Source: Alphaproteobacteria bacterium (GTDB lineage Bacteria > Pseudomonadota > Alphaproteobacteria > Sphingomonadales > Sphingomonadaceae). From it: a DNA stretch of 48,161 nucleotides. The notes under the pieces are model-generated. The model searched no databases, had not been told where the DNA came from, and saw only the letters and a list, made by a program, of their open reading frames with translations. The position numbers and the translations under genes were made by a program. The DNA lies in contig JAUHWC010000005.1 of assembly GCA_030424845.1 (NCBI GenBank), forward strand, positions 122,501-170,661, written 5' to 3'. How positions within the stretch are numbered: the first letter of the stretch is position 1; each line of letters opens with the position of its first letter. This document shows, one piece after another, positions 1 to 10,597 of this stretch.

Positions 1-4
1 GTAT

Positions 5-2455
5 ATGGAACACAGCGGGCAAAGCGGCGGGAAGCCCCCGGCCATTAGCGTGGCGATGAGCGTCTATAATGGCGAGTGCTTCCTGGCAGAGGCGATCGAT
101 AGCATCCTTGCGCAGACGCACCGGGATTTCGAGTTCCTCATCCTCGACGACGGTTCCAGCGATGCCACGCCCGACATGCTGCGCGCCTATGCCGCACGCG
201 ACAATCGCATCCGCCCGATCATCCGCGAGAACCGCGGCCTGATCGTCAGCCTCAACCAGCTGCTGGCCGAAGCGCGCGCGCCGATCATCGCGCGCATGGA
301 TGCCGACGACATCGCCATGCCCGAACGGTTCGAGAAGCAGTTGCGCTTTCTCGCCGAGAACCCGGACCATGGGGTTGTCGGCAGCTGGAGCACCGACATC
401 GGCGAAGAGGGCAAGCCCTGGCGCCTGCATGGCCCGGACCACGCCGTTACCAATGACGACTTCCAGCACAATATCCGCCACGGCGGCCCGCTGCTGGTGC
501 ACCCGGCGGTGATGTACCGGGCTCAGGTGGTCCGCCAGGCCGGCGGCTATCATGCCGCCCTCCGCCATTGCGAGGATCTTGACCTGTGGTTGCGGCTCGC
601 CTCGATCACCAGGATCGCCAACATCTCCGAACGCCTAATCCGCTATCGCCATTACGCCGGACAGGTTTCGAAGAAATACACCACCGAGCAGCAGATCGGT
701 GCCGCCATCGCTTATGAAGCCTGGCGCAGGCGCAACGAAGGCAAGCCCGATCCGACCGAGACGGCCACCACGCTTCCGCCCATTGACCAGCTGGATGCCT
801 TATTCGGCGAGGAAGGCGTGGCGCGCCGCGTGCGCCAGAAGGTGACCGGGGGAATCCTTCACTCCCCCGTTGCCATGCGCGACGAAGGCTTCGAGATCGT
901 GATCCGCCACGTTGCCGATGGGGGTACCCGCAGGAGCTTTTGGCGCACGGTGCTGCGGCTGCTGAAATGGGGCGAGGCCTCGCGCGCCCTGCGCCTGTCC
1001 ACCGCGCTGACGATGTCATCGCAGATGGGGGCCTTCTCCATCCAGTTCGCCGCAAGCGTGATCCTGGCCCGCTTCTTCATCGATCCCGACGAGCTGGGCC
1101 TGTTCACCATCGCCTTTTCCTTCGTCAGCCTGCTGGCCGTGCTGCAGGAATTCGGCATCACCCGCTTCGTGGCCGGCGAGAAGGAACTGGATGACGACAA
1201 GGTCCGCACCGCATTCTCGGTCTCGCTCAGCATTTCCTGGTGCATCGCCGTTGCCTGCGTGGCGCTGGCCTGGCCGGTCTCGCATTTCTACGCCATGCCC
1301 GAGCTCTTGCCGCTGCTGCTGGTGATCTCGGCAAGCTATTTCCTGGTGCCGCTGGCGATTGTCCCGGCAGCACTGATCCAGCGGAACGTGGATTTCCGGT
1401 CCAATACCGTGATCGAGATCGGGGTGGTCCTGGCCAATGCCCTGGTCGCCATTGCCCTGGCATGGGCGAGCTATGGCGCGCTGGCGCTGGCCTGGGGTGC
1501 CTTTGCCCAGCAAGTGGCGCGTGCGGCGCTGGCACAATGGCGGGCAGGTTTCATGCTGCCGATCCCGCCGCGCTTCATCGGCGCGGGTCCGATCCTGCGC
1601 TTCGGCGGTGGATCGACGTTCCTTTCCGCCCTGGCGCAGACCGGCGCGCGCATGCCTGACCTTCTGATCGGCCGCCTGCTCGATACCGTGGCCGTGGGCC
1701 TGTTCGCGCGCGCCTTCGGCCTTGCCGCGCAGTTGCAGCTGCTGGTTTCGGGCGCTCTGGCCACCGTGTTCTATCCTGCCTTTGCCCGGCTGCGCGACCG
1801 GGGCGAAGTGCTGGGCCCGCATTACGAGCGGGTTGTGGCTTGCTATACCGCGATCACCTGGCCGGCGATGGCCGGCCTCGCGGCCTGCTCCTTCCCGGTC
1901 ATCTCGCTGCTCTATGGCGATCGCTGGACCGGCGCGGCACGCCCGCTGGAATGGATTGCCATCTCGCAAATGCTGTTCGTCGCCTTGCCGCTCAACGTGG
2001 AGCTGTCCATCCTGCTTGGCCGGATGCGCCCGCTGGTCTGGCGCTGCGCGCTCGATACCTCGGTCTCGATCGCCTGCCTCGCCATTGGCGCCACCATCTC
2101 GCTGGAAGCGGCGGCAGCCTCGCGCTTTGCCTATGGCCTTGCATGGCTGGCGATCCACCTGCCAGCGCTGCATGCAACGGTCGGCTTTTCCGGACACAAG
2201 CTGGTGGAGCACTGGCTGCAATCGGCGCTTGCGACCGGGCTGGCGGTACTGCCGGTGGCAGTATCCTACCTGCTGTGGGCCGGCCCGCGCGAGGCGAGCT
2301 TCCTGCAAGTCCTGCCTGCTGCGGGCCTGGGCGTGGTGCTGTGGGCGATCGCCCTGCGCCAGATCCGCCACCCTGCCTATGAAGAGATGCACCAGATCGC
2401 CAGTGGCCTGCTGTCCCGTTTCGGCTGGGCGCGGCTGATCCCGGCCCCGCGCTGA
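5..2455 (+). CDS. Glycosyltransferase family 2 fused to an oligosaccharide flippase (Wzx/MATE-like)
   Basis: The protein has 816 residues in two parts. Residues 14 to about 240 are a GT-A family 2 glycosyltransferase: the SVYNGE start, a DDGSSD nucleotide-sugar motif at 48-53, a DADD metal-binding motif at 99-102 and an EDLDLWLRL segment at 190-198. After a linker, residues about 340-805 form a run of hydrophobic helices with the polysaccharide-biosynthesis flippase pattern (STALTMSSQMGAF, later RFGGGSTFLSALAQTGARMPD). It probably adds a sugar at the cytoplasmic face and moves a lipid-linked glycan across the inner membrane for capsule, exopolysaccharide or O-antigen. The ATG lies four bases from the window edge and the frame is open upstream, but the GT2 fold begins at once, so this start is plausible. 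The fusion is unusual, since these are normally separate genes. Families are clear; the polysaccharide is unknown. Confidence 0.88.
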   Translation: MEHSGQSGGKPPAISVAMSVYNGECFLAEAIDSILAQTHRDFEFLILDDGSSDATPDMLRAYAARDNRIRPIIRENRGLIVSLNQLLAEARAPIIARMDADDIAMPERFEKQLRFLAENPDHGVVGSWSTDIGEEGKPWRLHGPDHAVTNDDFQHNIRHGGPLLVHPAVMYRAQVVRQAGGYHAALRHCEDLDLWLRLASITRIANISERLIRYRHYAGQVSKKYTTEQQIGAAIAYEAWRRRNEGKPDPTETATTLPPIDQLDALFGEEGVARRVRQKVTGGILHSPVAMRDEGFEIVIRHVADGGTRRSFWRTVLRLLKWGEASRALRLSTALTMSSQMGAFSIQFAASVILARFFIDPDELGLFTIAFSFVSLLAVLQEFGITRFVAGEKELDDDKVRTAFSVSLSISWCIAVACVALAWPVSHFYAMPELLPLLLVISASYFLVPLAIVPAALIQRNVDFRSNTVIEIGVVLANALVAIALAWASYGALALAWGAFAQQVARAALAQWRAGFMLPIPPRFIGAGPILRFGGGSTFLSALAQTGARMPDLLIGRLLDTVAVGLFARAFGLAAQLQLLVSGALATVFYPAFARLRDRGEVLGPHYERVVACYTAITWPAMAGLAACSFPVISLLYGDRWTGAARPLEWIAISQMLFVALPLNVELSILLGRMRPLVWRCALDTSVSIACLAIGATISLEAAAASRFAYGLAWLAIHLPALHATVGFSGHKLVEHWLQSALATGLAVLPVAVSYLLWAGPREASFLQVLPAAGLGVVLWAIALRQIRHPAYEEMHQIASGLLSRFGWARLIPAPR

Positions 2456-2474
2456 TCACGGCCCAAATCCCGTT

Positions 2475-2506
2475 TTGCCCTCGCACACGCGCGCGTGCTA
2501 TATATT
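2475..2506 (+). promoter_or_regulatory. Possible promoter with a 12-bp palindrome ahead of the retropepsin-like gene
   Basis: TTGCCC at 2475-2480 and TATATA at 2499-2504 are separated by 18 bp. Between them lies the perfect palindrome CACGCGCGCGTG at 2486-2497. This is the most A+T-rich stretch in the 77-bp gap. It could be a promoter with an operator in its spacer, or just a hairpin at the end of the upstream gene. Confidence 0.3.
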
Positions 2507-2532
2507 AGGCTCTCAGAACGGGAGAGACTGGA

Positions 2533-3489
2533 ATGGGCTGGATCGGCATTGCCGCAAGCGCCCTGCTGGCCGCTGCTGCCACCAGCGGCACCACGGTGGC
2601 AGAAACGGAAATCACCGCGGCTGCGGAAGAAGCCGCCACCGAAATCCTGCAGATGCAGGAGGAACGCTATCGCCGGATGACGGTGCCGGTCACCATCAAC
2701 GGACAGGGGCCCTACCGCTTCCTGATCGACACCGGTGCCCAGGCAACCGTGCTGAGCCACGCACTGGCTGACGAGTTGCAGCTGACGAACCGCGACACCG
2801 CCACGCTGATCGGCATGGCCAGCCGGCGCGAGGTGCAAACCGCCGTGCTCGATGAAATCACTTTCGGCACCCGCAGCAACTACAGCGCCACCGCCGCATT
2901 GGTCGAAGGCAGCAACATCGGCGGGGCGGACGGTATCCTGGGGCTCGATACCCTGCAGGACCGGCGCGTGCTGCTCGACTTCGAGAACCGCGTGATCGAG
3001 ATCGCGCACGAGGATGAGCAGCGCAGCAACCGGGGATATGAAATCGTCGTGCGCGCCCAGCGGATCGACGGGCAGCTGATCATCGCCCGCGCCCGGGTGG
3101 ATGGTGTGCGCACCGCGGTGATCGTGGATACCGGCGCGCAAGGCTCCATCGGCAATGCGCAGCTCGATGACAGGATGCGCCGGGCGCGGCAAGCAATGAA
3201 TTCGGAAATGACCGACATCAACGGCGTGCAGGCAACCGGGCTGGTGCGCGTTGCGCGCAAGCTGGAGATGGGCCGGGCCGAGTTGACCAATTTCCCGATC
3301 AGCTTTTCCGAAAGTCCCACTTTCGCGGCAATGGGCCTGGACGACGAGCCGGCCATGATCCTGGGCATGAACGAGCTGCGCCTGTTCGAGCGCGTGGCGA
3401 TCGACTTTCCCAGCCGCCGGGTGCTGTTCGACCTGCCCGACAATGCCCGCCTCCCGCCGCAGGATGCATTCGGCATATTGGGGCCTTGA
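2533..3489 (+). CDS. Two-lobed retropepsin-like aspartic protease
   Basis: This 318-residue protein starts with a hydrophobic signal or anchor (residues 1-24), so it should act in the periplasm. It carries two copies of the aspartic-protease signature. DTGA occurs at 66-69 with a following ILGLD at 135-139, and DTGA occurs again at 199-202 with ILGMN at 276-280. Each half therefore has the DTG active-site loop and the hydrophobic-hydrophobic-Gly element of a retropepsin monomer. Retropepsin-like bacterial proteins usually carry one such lobe and act as dimers; here both lobes sit on one chain, as in pepsins. A GGGAG-like ribosome site precedes the ATG. It lies between the flippase fusion and the ABC exporter; nothing in the context fixes its substrate. 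Confidence 0.82.
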   Translation: MGWIGIAASALLAAAATSGTTVAETEITAAAEEAATEILQMQEERYRRMTVPVTINGQGPYRFLIDTGAQATVLSHALADELQLTNRDTATLIGMASRREVQTAVLDEITFGTRSNYSATAALVEGSNIGGADGILGLDTLQDRRVLLDFENRVIEIAHEDEQRSNRGYEIVVRAQRIDGQLIIARARVDGVRTAVIVDTGAQGSIGNAQLDDRMRRARQAMNSEMTDINGVQATGLVRVARKLEMGRAELTNFPISFSESPTFAAMGLDDEPAMILGMNELRLFERVAIDFPSRRVLFDLPDNARLPPQDAFGILGP

Positions 3490-3538
3490 AGGGCCTTTGC
3501 TGTTGCAGCCTTGCCCGCCATCCCCCACTTGATGGTTC

Positions 3539-5362
3539 ATGGGGGCTGAACCGCACAGGGACGATGAGCTGATCGAGCAGGCCGGATGGGCAACCGTCCG
3601 CCGCTTCCTTCCCTATCTCTGGCCGAAGGACAGGCCGGACCTGCGCCGGCGCATCGCGATTGCCGCGCTGTTCGTGGTGATCGCCAAGGTGATCGTCCTT
3701 TCGGTACCCTTCGCCTATGCCCGCGCGGTCGACACCATGGCCGGGGAAGCCGGCAACGAAGCCCTGTGGGTCGCGCTGGGCCTGGTGATCGCCTATGCCG
3801 CGGGCCGCTTTGCCACCACCTTCTTCGACCAGACCCGCAACATGGTGTTCAACCGCGTGGGGCAGGACGCGGTGCGCGAGCTGTCCGAAGACGTGTTCCA
3901 GCGGCTGCACCAGCTTTCGCTGCGTTTCCACCTCTCGCGGCGGACGGGAGAGCTGACCCGGGTGATCGAGCGCGGCACGAAATCGATCAGCAACATGATC
4001 TATTTCCTGCTGTTCAATATCCTGCCCACCGCCGTCGAACTGATCGTGGTGGCGGTGATCTTCTACACGCTGTTCGGCTGGGAGATCGTGGCGGCGACCG
4101 CTGTGACCATCGTCGCCTTCATCCGCATCACCCAGATGATCACCGAATGGCGCACGAAACTGCGCGCGCAGATGAACCGGCTGGACGGGCAGGCGATGGC
4201 CCGGGCGGTGGATTCGCTCCTCAACTACGAGACGGTGAAATATTTCGGGTCGGAGAAGCGCGAGAAGCAGCGTTTTGCCAGCGCCGCGCACGATTATGCC
4301 GAAGCCGCGATCCGCACGGACAACTCGCTGGCCATGCTCAACATCGTGCAGGCCTTCATCCTCCAGCTGATGATGGGAGGCGCGATGGCGTGGACCGTGT
4401 GGGGCTGGAGCCAGGGCCGCTTGTCGGTGGGGGACCTGGTGCTGGTGAACACCTACCTGCAACAACTGTTCCGCCCGCTCGACATGCTCGGATGGGTCTA
4501 TCGCACGATCCGCCAGGGGCTGGTCGACATGGCCGAGATGTTCCGCCTGATGGACACCAATGTCGAGGTGGAGGATGTCCCCGGCGCACCGGCGCTGGTC
4601 ATCAATCGCCCCACCCTCGTCTTCGATGATGTCCACTTCGGCTATGAGCAGGACCGCAAGATCCTCCACGGCCTCAGTTTCGAGGTTCCGGCGGATGGCA
4701 AGGTGGCGCTGGTCGGGCCATCGGGCGCGGGCAAGTCCACCATCGGGCGGCTGCTGTTCCGCTTCTACGATCCGTGGCAGGGCCGCATCCTGATCGACGG
4801 CCAGGATATCGCGCAGGTCACCCAAGGATCGCTGCGCGCCCATATCGGCATCGTTCCGCAGGACAGCGTGCTGTTCAACGACACCATCGGCTACAACATC
4901 GCCTATGGCCGCGAGGATGCGGACGAGGAGGCGATCATCCAGGCTGCGCGCGACGCGGCGATCTGGCCCTTCATCGACAGCCTGCCGCAAAAGCTCGAAA
5001 CCGAAGTGGGCGAGCGCGGGCTGAAACTCTCGGGCGGCGAGAAGCAGCGCGTCGCCATTGCAAGGACGCTGCTGAAGAACCCGCCGATCCTGCTGCTGGA
5101 CGAAGCGACCAGCGCGCTCGACACCCGGACCGAGCAGGACATCCTTTCCACCCTGCGCCGCGTATCGGAAGGCCGCACCACCATTTCCATCGCCCATCGC
5201 CTGTCGACGATTGCCGATAGCGATTTGATTTACGTCATTCAGGACGGGCGGATTTGCGAGCAGGGTTCGCATAACGGGTTGCTGCGCCAGGAAGGGCTTT
5301 ACGCCGAGATGTGGACGCGGCAATTGAGTGAAGAGGCGGACCTGGAAGAAGCCGCCCAGTAG
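3539..5362 (+). CDS. ABC exporter, fused permease and ATPase, Atm1/HMT1 type
   Basis: A half-transporter of 607 residues. The N-terminal part is a six-helix exporter membrane domain (to about residue 340). The C-terminal nucleotide-binding domain has Walker A GPSGAGKST at 393-401, the signature LSGGE at 497-501, Walker B ILLLDE about 20 residues later, and the switch His in IAHRLST. The N-terminal style (RRFLPYLWPKDRPDLRRR) and the sequence around the coupling helices fit the Atm1/HMT1 group, which exports glutathione-linked sulfur or metal species and is widespread in alphaproteobacteria. It works as a homodimer in the inner membrane. The cytochrome lipoprotein gene starts 14 bp downstream, so the two are probably cotranscribed. 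Family assignment is strong; the Atm1 subgroup is by recall of sequence style. Confidence 0.9.
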   Translation: MGAEPHRDDELIEQAGWATVRRFLPYLWPKDRPDLRRRIAIAALFVVIAKVIVLSVPFAYARAVDTMAGEAGNEALWVALGLVIAYAAGRFATTFFDQTRNMVFNRVGQDAVRELSEDVFQRLHQLSLRFHLSRRTGELTRVIERGTKSISNMIYFLLFNILPTAVELIVVAVIFYTLFGWEIVAATAVTIVAFIRITQMITEWRTKLRAQMNRLDGQAMARAVDSLLNYETVKYFGSEKREKQRFASAAHDYAEAAIRTDNSLAMLNIVQAFILQLMMGGAMAWTVWGWSQGRLSVGDLVLVNTYLQQLFRPLDMLGWVYRTIRQGLVDMAEMFRLMDTNVEVEDVPGAPALVINRPTLVFDDVHFGYEQDRKILHGLSFEVPADGKVALVGPSGAGKSTIGRLLFRFYDPWQGRILIDGQDIAQVTQGSLRAHIGIVPQDSVLFNDTIGYNIAYGREDADEEAIIQAARDAAIWPFIDSLPQKLETEVGERGLKLSGGEKQRVAIARTLLKNPPILLLDEATSALDTRTEQDILSTLRRVSEGRTTISIAHRLSTIADSDLIYVIQDGRICEQGSHNGLLRQEGLYAEMWTRQLSEEADLEEAAQ

Positions 5363-5376
5363 GAAGGACCTGCCCC

Positions 5377-5931
5377 ATGCGCCTTGCGATTGCCCCCGCC
5401 CTTTCGATCATCGCCCTTTCGCTGGCAGCCTGCGCCACCCAGTCCGGCGCAACCGGGCCGGAGGCCGACGCCACCTCGCCGCAGGGCCCGCTCTATGTGC
5501 GCCACGCCATGCAGGCCGAGGTGAACCCGGCCATCGTGGGCATCTGGGACGTCACCAACAACATCTTCACCGATGCAGGCGAGCAGGATCCCTCGCTCAT
5601 CACTGACGAGCAATGGGCAAGCCTTGCCGAAAATGCCGCGAAACTGGCTGTCAGCGGCGAGCGCATGGCCACGGCCAGCGATATCCGCGCAGCAGCGCCC
5701 GGCAACATGGCGACCGGTGAATACGAAGTGCCGATGGCCGATGTGCAGGGCTTCATCAGCGCCGACCCGCAAGGCTTCCGCGACATGTCCGCCAGCTTTG
5801 CCGCGCTGGCCCGCAACATGGAACAGGCAGCGCTGGCCAAGGACGGCACCACCACGCTGGACCTTGTGGCGCAGATGGACGGAGAGTGTGCCGCCTGCCA
5901 CGCCCAGTTCTGGTATGCCGGGACGCAGTAA
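5377..5931 (+). CDS. c-type cytochrome lipoprotein (cytochrome c'-like)
   Basis: The protein has 184 residues, with a lipoprotein signal ending in LAAC (Cys19), so it should be anchored in a membrane facing the periplasm. A single haem-binding CAACH motif lies very near the C terminus (171-175), preceded by a mainly helical region. A C-terminal CxxCH in a helical protein is the layout of class II cytochromes (cytochrome c' and c-556). It probably carries electrons or binds small ligands. It follows the ABC exporter gene by 14 bp and converges on the M16 protease gene with 24 bp between stops. The partner enzyme cannot be told from the sequence. Confidence 0.75.
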   Translation: MRLAIAPALSIIALSLAACATQSGATGPEADATSPQGPLYVRHAMQAEVNPAIVGIWDVTNNIFTDAGEQDPSLITDEQWASLAENAAKLAVSGERMATASDIRAAAPGNMATGEYEVPMADVQGFISADPQGFRDMSASFAALARNMEQAALAKDGTTTLDLVAQMDGECAACHAQFWYAGTQ

Positions 5932-5955
5932 CGCCCCGGCCCTTTCCGCCAATTC

Positions 5956-8796
5956 CTAGCGCAGGCTGGCGCTCAGCAGGTCCAGTTCGGCAAAGGGGAT
6001 GACTTCGACATCCGGCCGGATCGCCCGCAGGTCATCAATGAAGGCCGCGGCATTGCCGACCACCACGAGCGACATCCTGGCGGGATCGAAATACTCGCGC
6101 GCCGCAGCCGAAGCCGCCTCTGCATCGACCATGCCGAGCTTTTCGACATAGCGGGTGGATTCTTCCGGATCGACGCCCAGCGCGATCAGGTCCGTCACGA
6201 TGCCGGAGAAGCCGGATGAGGTTTCCCTCGTACGCGAGAAGGCCCCCGTCAGGTAAAGCCGGCGGCGTTCGATCAGTTCGGCGTCGAGGGGCTCCGTCCC
6301 GATCCGCGCCAGCTCGTCGAGGAACACTCGGACCACTTCGTCGACCGTCTCGTTCGCGGTCTGCGCGCTGGCCATCAGCATGGGATCCTCCACCAGCGAT
6401 GCCATCGAGGAATAGGCCCCGTAGGACAGGCTGCGCCTGGTGCGGATTTCCTCGAAAAAGCGCCCGCTGGAGCCTCCGCCCAAAACGGCGTTGGCAAGGC
6501 TGAGCGGATAGTACACCGACTTATCCCGCGAAGGGCCGCGTCCGACAAGATAGACCGCGGCCTGTCCCGCCTCGGGCATGTCGATCACCACTGTGCGCTG
6601 GCTTACCGGCGCTCCCGCTGGGTTCTGCACCGGCTGCGGCAACGGCGCATCGACCTGCCAATCGCCGAACAGCGCCTCGGTCAGCGCAAAGCCTTGCCGG
6701 GCTGACAGGCTGCCGGTGATCACCACCTGCGCCGCGCCGGGGTGCCAGTATTGCTCGCGATGCGCAGCAAGGTCCTCGCGCGTGAGTAAGGCGACCGATT
6801 CAGCGGTTCCGGACGAAACCCCGCCATACGGCGCATCGCCATAAAGCAACGGGCGTGTCGCCATCGAGGCAAGGTTGCCGGGATCGCTCAGCGAAGCGCG
6901 CAACCCGTCTATGGTGCGCGCCTGTTCGCGGGCGAACTCCTCTTCCGGATAGCTGGCGTTGCGGATCATGTCCGCCAACAGCTCGCCTGCAGCCTGCATG
7001 TTGGCGGCAGGCGTGGTGAGCGAGAAGGTGGTGCCATCGGTGCGCGCGGATGCACCCATGCTGGCACCAAGGCTTTCCAGCCGCGCGGCAATCTGCTGCG
7101 CATCCATGTTCGCCGTGCCCTTGTCCGCAAGTTGCGCCGCAAGATTGGCAAGGCCTGCCTTTTCGCGCGGGTCGCTGGCGCTGCCGCCGGGGAACAGTAC
7201 CGCCATCGTCGCCAGCGGCACTTCGCTGGTCTGCGCCACCAGCACCTGCATGCCGTTGTCCAGTGTGGTGCGCTCCATCTCCGGCACGCTCACCTCGGGC
7301 CGTTCGCCCGGGCCGGGAGGAGCCTGGCGCTCGCCCTCGGGCAGGACTTCTCGCGGCTCGCCCACGGCGGGCGGCAGGTTGCGGAATTCCGGCATCGGCA
7401 CGGGATTGGCATAGTTGGCGGGATCGGGCTCGCCGCGTTCGTATGTCAGGTCCACCCGTGCCTGCGGATCCAGCCAGCGGGCAGCTGCGCGTTGCACATC
7501 CTCGGCAGTGACTGCGGCAATCGCCTGCAGGCGCTTGTCCGCCATGTAGGGATCGCCGCTCTGGACAAGCATTTCGCCCAGTTCGAAGGCACGGCCCCGG
7601 GCCGTTTCGCGGCCACGCAGGGCCGAACCGATGATCTCGTTCTTGGCTTCCGCCAGTTCGGCCTCGCTGACCAGCTGGGTGCGGACCTTCTCGGCCTCGG
7701 CGTCGAGCGCAGCCTTCACGGCAGCCATGTCACCGGCCGGGCTGACGAGACCGAAGAAGCCGAACACCCCGGCCTCCTCGCCGCTGCCGGTATATGTCTG
7801 CGCTTCGACGGCAAGGCCTGTGCGCACCAGTGCCTGATAGAAACGGCTGTTCTCTCCCCGCCCGAGGATTGCATCGAGCACTTCGAGTGCCGGCGCATCG
7901 GGGTGGGTGACAGCCGGCGCCTGCCAGATCGTGCCGATCGCGGGCAGCGGCACCGTGGGGCCATAGGAACTGACCGAGCGCGGCTGGGTGCGCGGTGCGT
8001 CCCGCTCCGTAATCGTCACGTCCACCGGGTTTGCGCGTGGCGGGATATCGGCGAAATACCGGTCCACCAGCTCGCGCAGTGTGTCGATCTCGAAATTGCC
8101 GGCGACGATCAGCGTGGCTGTGTCCGGCCCGTAATAGGCCTGGTGGAAGGCGCGGGCATCGTCCAGCGATGCGGCATCGAGGTCCTCGATCGAGCCGATG
8201 CCGGGGCGGCGGTGCGGCATGATGTCATAGGCATTTTCCGGGATCACATAGCGCGTGAAGCGGCCATAGGGCGGAGCCAGCACGCGCGTGCGCAGTTCTT
8301 CCTTCACCACGCCGCGTTCCGTCTCGAACACCTCGTCATCGACCACGGGGAAGGCCATCCTCTCGCGGTGGGTCCACAGCATGGTTTCCAGGTATTCCGC
8401 GGGAACCTGCTCCCAGTAATTGGTGCGGTCCGTGCCGTTGGAGGCGTTGCGCGTGCCGCCCACGTCCGCCGTCAGGGCGTAGATCATGTTGTAGGGCATG
8501 TTCACCGTCTTGCGGCTGAGGATATGCTCGAACAGGTGGGCAAAGCCGCTGCGGCCTTCCGGGTCCAGCTTGGCCCCGATTTCATACCACATGGACGTGG
8601 TGACGGTGGCGGTACTGTCATCCTGCACCGCGATCACCCGCAAGCCGTTGTCGAGCCGCCATTCGGTGAATTCGATCGGCGGGGCAACGAGCGTGCTGCC
8701 TGCGGCGGCTTCGGCGTGATTGTCTGCGAGAACGGGCTGGGATAGGGCGAGAGCGCCAAAAGCGGCGCATGCGGCAAGCAGCCGGGATCTCATCAT
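5956..8796 (-). CDS. Tandem M16 zinc metallopeptidase, periplasmic
   Basis: A 946-residue protein with a signal peptide ending near ALSQPVLA. The first M16 unit has the inverted zinc motif HLFEH (87-91) followed by the downstream glutamate helix in RGVVKEEL, so it should be active. The second M16 unit (from about residue 480, [13 protein letters not shown]) has [13 protein letters not shown] where HxxEH would be, so it has lost the metal site and is probably structural. That active/inactive pairing is normal for two-domain M16 proteins. I chose the ATG at 8796 because the signal peptide begins there and AGGGG lies about 8 bases upstream; the reading frame stays open further upstream but reads as non-coding. 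It is divergent from the SulP gene across a 247-bp space. Confidence 0.92.
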   Translation of the reverse strand: MMRSRLLAACAAFGALALSQPVLADNHAEAAAGSTLVAPPIEFTEWRLDNGLRVIAVQDDSTATVTTSMWYEIGAKLDPEGRSGFAHLFEHILSRKTVNMPYNMIYALTADVGGTRNASNGTDRTNYWEQVPAEYLETMLWTHRERMAFPVVDDEVFETERGVVKEELRTRVLAPPYGRFTRYVIPENAYDIMPHRRPGIGSIEDLDAASLDDARAFHQAYYGPDTATLIVAGNFEIDTLRELVDRYFADIPPRANPVDVTITERDAPRTQPRSVSSYGPTVPLPAIGTIWQAPAVTHPDAPALEVLDAILGRGENSRFYQALVRTGLAVEAQTYTGSGEEAGVFGFFGLVSPAGDMAAVKAALDAEAEKVRTQLVSEAELAEAKNEIIGSALRGRETARGRAFELGEMLVQSGDPYMADKRLQAIAAVTAEDVQRAAARWLDPQARVDLTYERGEPDPANYANPVPMPEFRNLPPAVGEPREVLPEGERQAPPGPGERPEVSVPEMERTTLDNGMQVLVAQTSEVPLATMAVLFPGGSASDPREKAGLANLAAQLADKGTANMDAQQIAARLESLGASMGASARTDGTTFSLTTPAANMQAAGELLADMIRNASYPEEEFAREQARTIDGLRASLSDPGNLASMATRPLLYGDAPYGGVSSGTAESVALLTREDLAAHREQYWHPGAAQVVITGSLSARQGFALTEALFGDWQVDAPLPQPVQNPAGAPVSQRTVVIDMPEAGQAAVYLVGRGPSRDKSVYYPLSLANAVLGGGSSGRFFEEIRTRRSLSYGAYSSMASLVEDPMLMASAQTANETVDEVVRVFLDELARIGTEPLDAELIERRRLYLTGAFSRTRETSSGFSGIVTDLIALGVDPEESTRYVEKLGMVDAEAASAAAREYFDPARMSLVVVGNAAAFIDDLRAIRPDVEVIPFAELDLLSASLR

Positions 8797-9043
8797 CGGT
8801 CGGTCCCCTGGAAATTCGGCAATGGTTTCAAGGTAAACCAAGCAGATCGGCTGCCACAAGCCCCGTGCCGCTCGACAACCTGCCAACTGTGATCGACCGG
8901 CGGCTTTGCCCTGCTGCGCAACAGGGGTTGCAGGAAAATCACCTCCCTGCCCCTTGCCCTTGCCTACCGGTCCATGCTTAGGGGCCGCAGACTTTCTTCG
9001 CTGCATTGCACAATCGCGGCGCTCATCCAATGGATCATTTCTT

Positions 9044-10537
9044 ATGCTCGATACCGCCACGCTGAAGCGTGACTGGCTGGCCAATCCGCGCAAGGACGTG
9101 CTGGCCGGCATCGTGGTCGCCCTCGCCCTCATCCCCGAAGCCATCGGCTTTTCCATCATCGCCGGGGTGGACCCGCGCGTGGGGCTCTATGCCTCCATCA
9201 CCATCGCGATGGTGATTGCGCTGACCGGCGGCAGGCCCGGCATGATCAGCGCGGCCACCGCTGCGGTGGCCGTGGTGGTGGTGCCCCTGGTGCGCGACCA
9301 CGGGGTGGAATACCTCTTCGCCGCAACGATCCTGATGGGCATTTTCCAGGCCGTGGCCGCCGTGCTACGGCTCGACCTGTTGATGCAGTTCGTCTCCCGA
9401 TCGGTAATCACCGGCTTTGTCAACGCGCTCGCCATCCTGATCTTCATGGCGCAGTTGCCGCAACTGATCGGCGTGCCTTGGATTACCTATCCGCTGCTCG
9501 CCGGCGCGCTGGCGATCATCTACCTGCTGCCGCGGCTGACCACCGCCGTGCCCAGCCCGCTGGTGGCGATCATCGTGATCGGCGCGATCACCATCGGCAT
9601 GGACCTGGACGTGAACACGGTGGGCGACATGGGCGAACTGCCCGAAGGCCTGCCCTATTTCGTGCTGCCCGATGTCCCGCTGACGTGGGAGACGCTGCAG
9701 ATCATCGCGCCCTATTCCGCCACGATGGCAGCCGTGGGCCTGCTGGAAAGCCTGCTGACCGCGCAGATCGTGGACGACATGACCCACACCGACAGCAACA
9801 AGAAGCGCGAATGCGCCGGGCAAGGCGCCGCCAACATCGTTGCCGCGCTGTTCGGCGGCATGGGCGGCTGCGCGATGATCGGCCAGTCGGTAATCAACGT
9901 CACCTCCGGCGGGCGCGGACGCCTGTCCACCTTTGCCGCGGGCCTGACCCTGCTGATCCTGCTGGCCGTGCTCGGCCCCATCGTCGGCAGGATACCGATG
10001 GCCGCGCTGGTGGCGGTGATGATCATGGTGTCGATCGGCACGTTCAGCTGGAATTCGATCCCCAACCTCAAGCACCATCCCTGGCCTTCCAGCGTGGTCA
10101 TGGTGACGACCGTGGTGGTGGTGGTGGCCACCCACAACCTGGCGATGGGGGTGCTGGCGGGCGTGCTGCTGTCCGGCATCTTCTTCACCGGCAAGGTGCG
10201 CACGATGTTCAGCGTTGTCCGCACGCGCGAGGCGGACCAGGCGCGCTACACCGTGACCGGCCAGATCTTCTTTGCCAGCGTGGACCTGTTCGAACGACAG
10301 CTGGGCCCCGAGAGCCAGCACGCCGATGCATCGGACCACGTGATCATCGACGTGTCCGGTGCGCATTTCTGGGATATCTCGGCCACCGCCGCGCTCGACA
10401 AGGTGGTGGAGCGCATGCGCCGCAACGGCCGCAGCGTGCAGGTGATCGGCCTCAACACCGCCAGCGCGGACCTGGTCGACAAGTTTGCCCTGACGGACAA
10501 GACCGGTGTCGAGATCGGCCTGGCACCGCACCCGTGA
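9044..10537 (+). CDS. SulP family anion transporter with STAS domain
   Basis: A 497-residue inner-membrane transporter. The start of the SLC26/SulP fold is clear ([34 protein letters not shown]), followed by about eleven to fourteen helices and a cytoplasmic STAS domain from about residue 400 ([27 protein letters not shown]). Members move sulfate, bicarbonate, dicarboxylates or other anions; the substrate is not readable here. The frame is open upstream to 8906, but the family start fits the ATG at 9044. The stop lies 60 bp before a pair of small membrane protein genes on the same strand. Confidence 0.9.
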   Translation: MLDTATLKRDWLANPRKDVLAGIVVALALIPEAIGFSIIAGVDPRVGLYASITIAMVIALTGGRPGMISAATAAVAVVVVPLVRDHGVEYLFAATILMGIFQAVAAVLRLDLLMQFVSRSVITGFVNALAILIFMAQLPQLIGVPWITYPLLAGALAIIYLLPRLTTAVPSPLVAIIVIGAITIGMDLDVNTVGDMGELPEGLPYFVLPDVPLTWETLQIIAPYSATMAAVGLLESLLTAQIVDDMTHTDSNKKRECAGQGAANIVAALFGGMGGCAMIGQSVINVTSGGRGRLSTFAAGLTLLILLAVLGPIVGRIPMAALVAVMIMVSIGTFSWNSIPNLKHHPWPSSVVMVTTVVVVVATHNLAMGVLAGVLLSGIFFTGKVRTMFSVVRTREADQARYTVTGQIFFASVDLFERQLGPESQHADASDHVIIDVSGAHFWDISATAALDKVVERMRRNGRSVQVIGLNTASADLVDKFALTDKTGVEIGLAPHP

Positions 10538-10597
10538 TGGATGGCATCACTAAGCCTGTATCGCCAAGCGCCCGGGCCATGGTAAACACCGTGCGGG

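Noticed and set aside
1016-2392. Long open frame (458 codons) opposite the flippase part
   Set aside because: It mirrors the third-position G+C bias of the real gene, is full of Gln/His/Arg and has no domain or ribosome site.
3299-5323. 674-codon open frame opposite the ABC exporter
   Set aside because: Antisense shadow of a well-recognised transporter with His/Asp/Gln-rich nonsense composition.
7132-8745. 537-codon open frame opposite the M16 protease
   Set aside because: Shadow frame; the M16 gene on the other strand has a full signal peptide and zinc motif.
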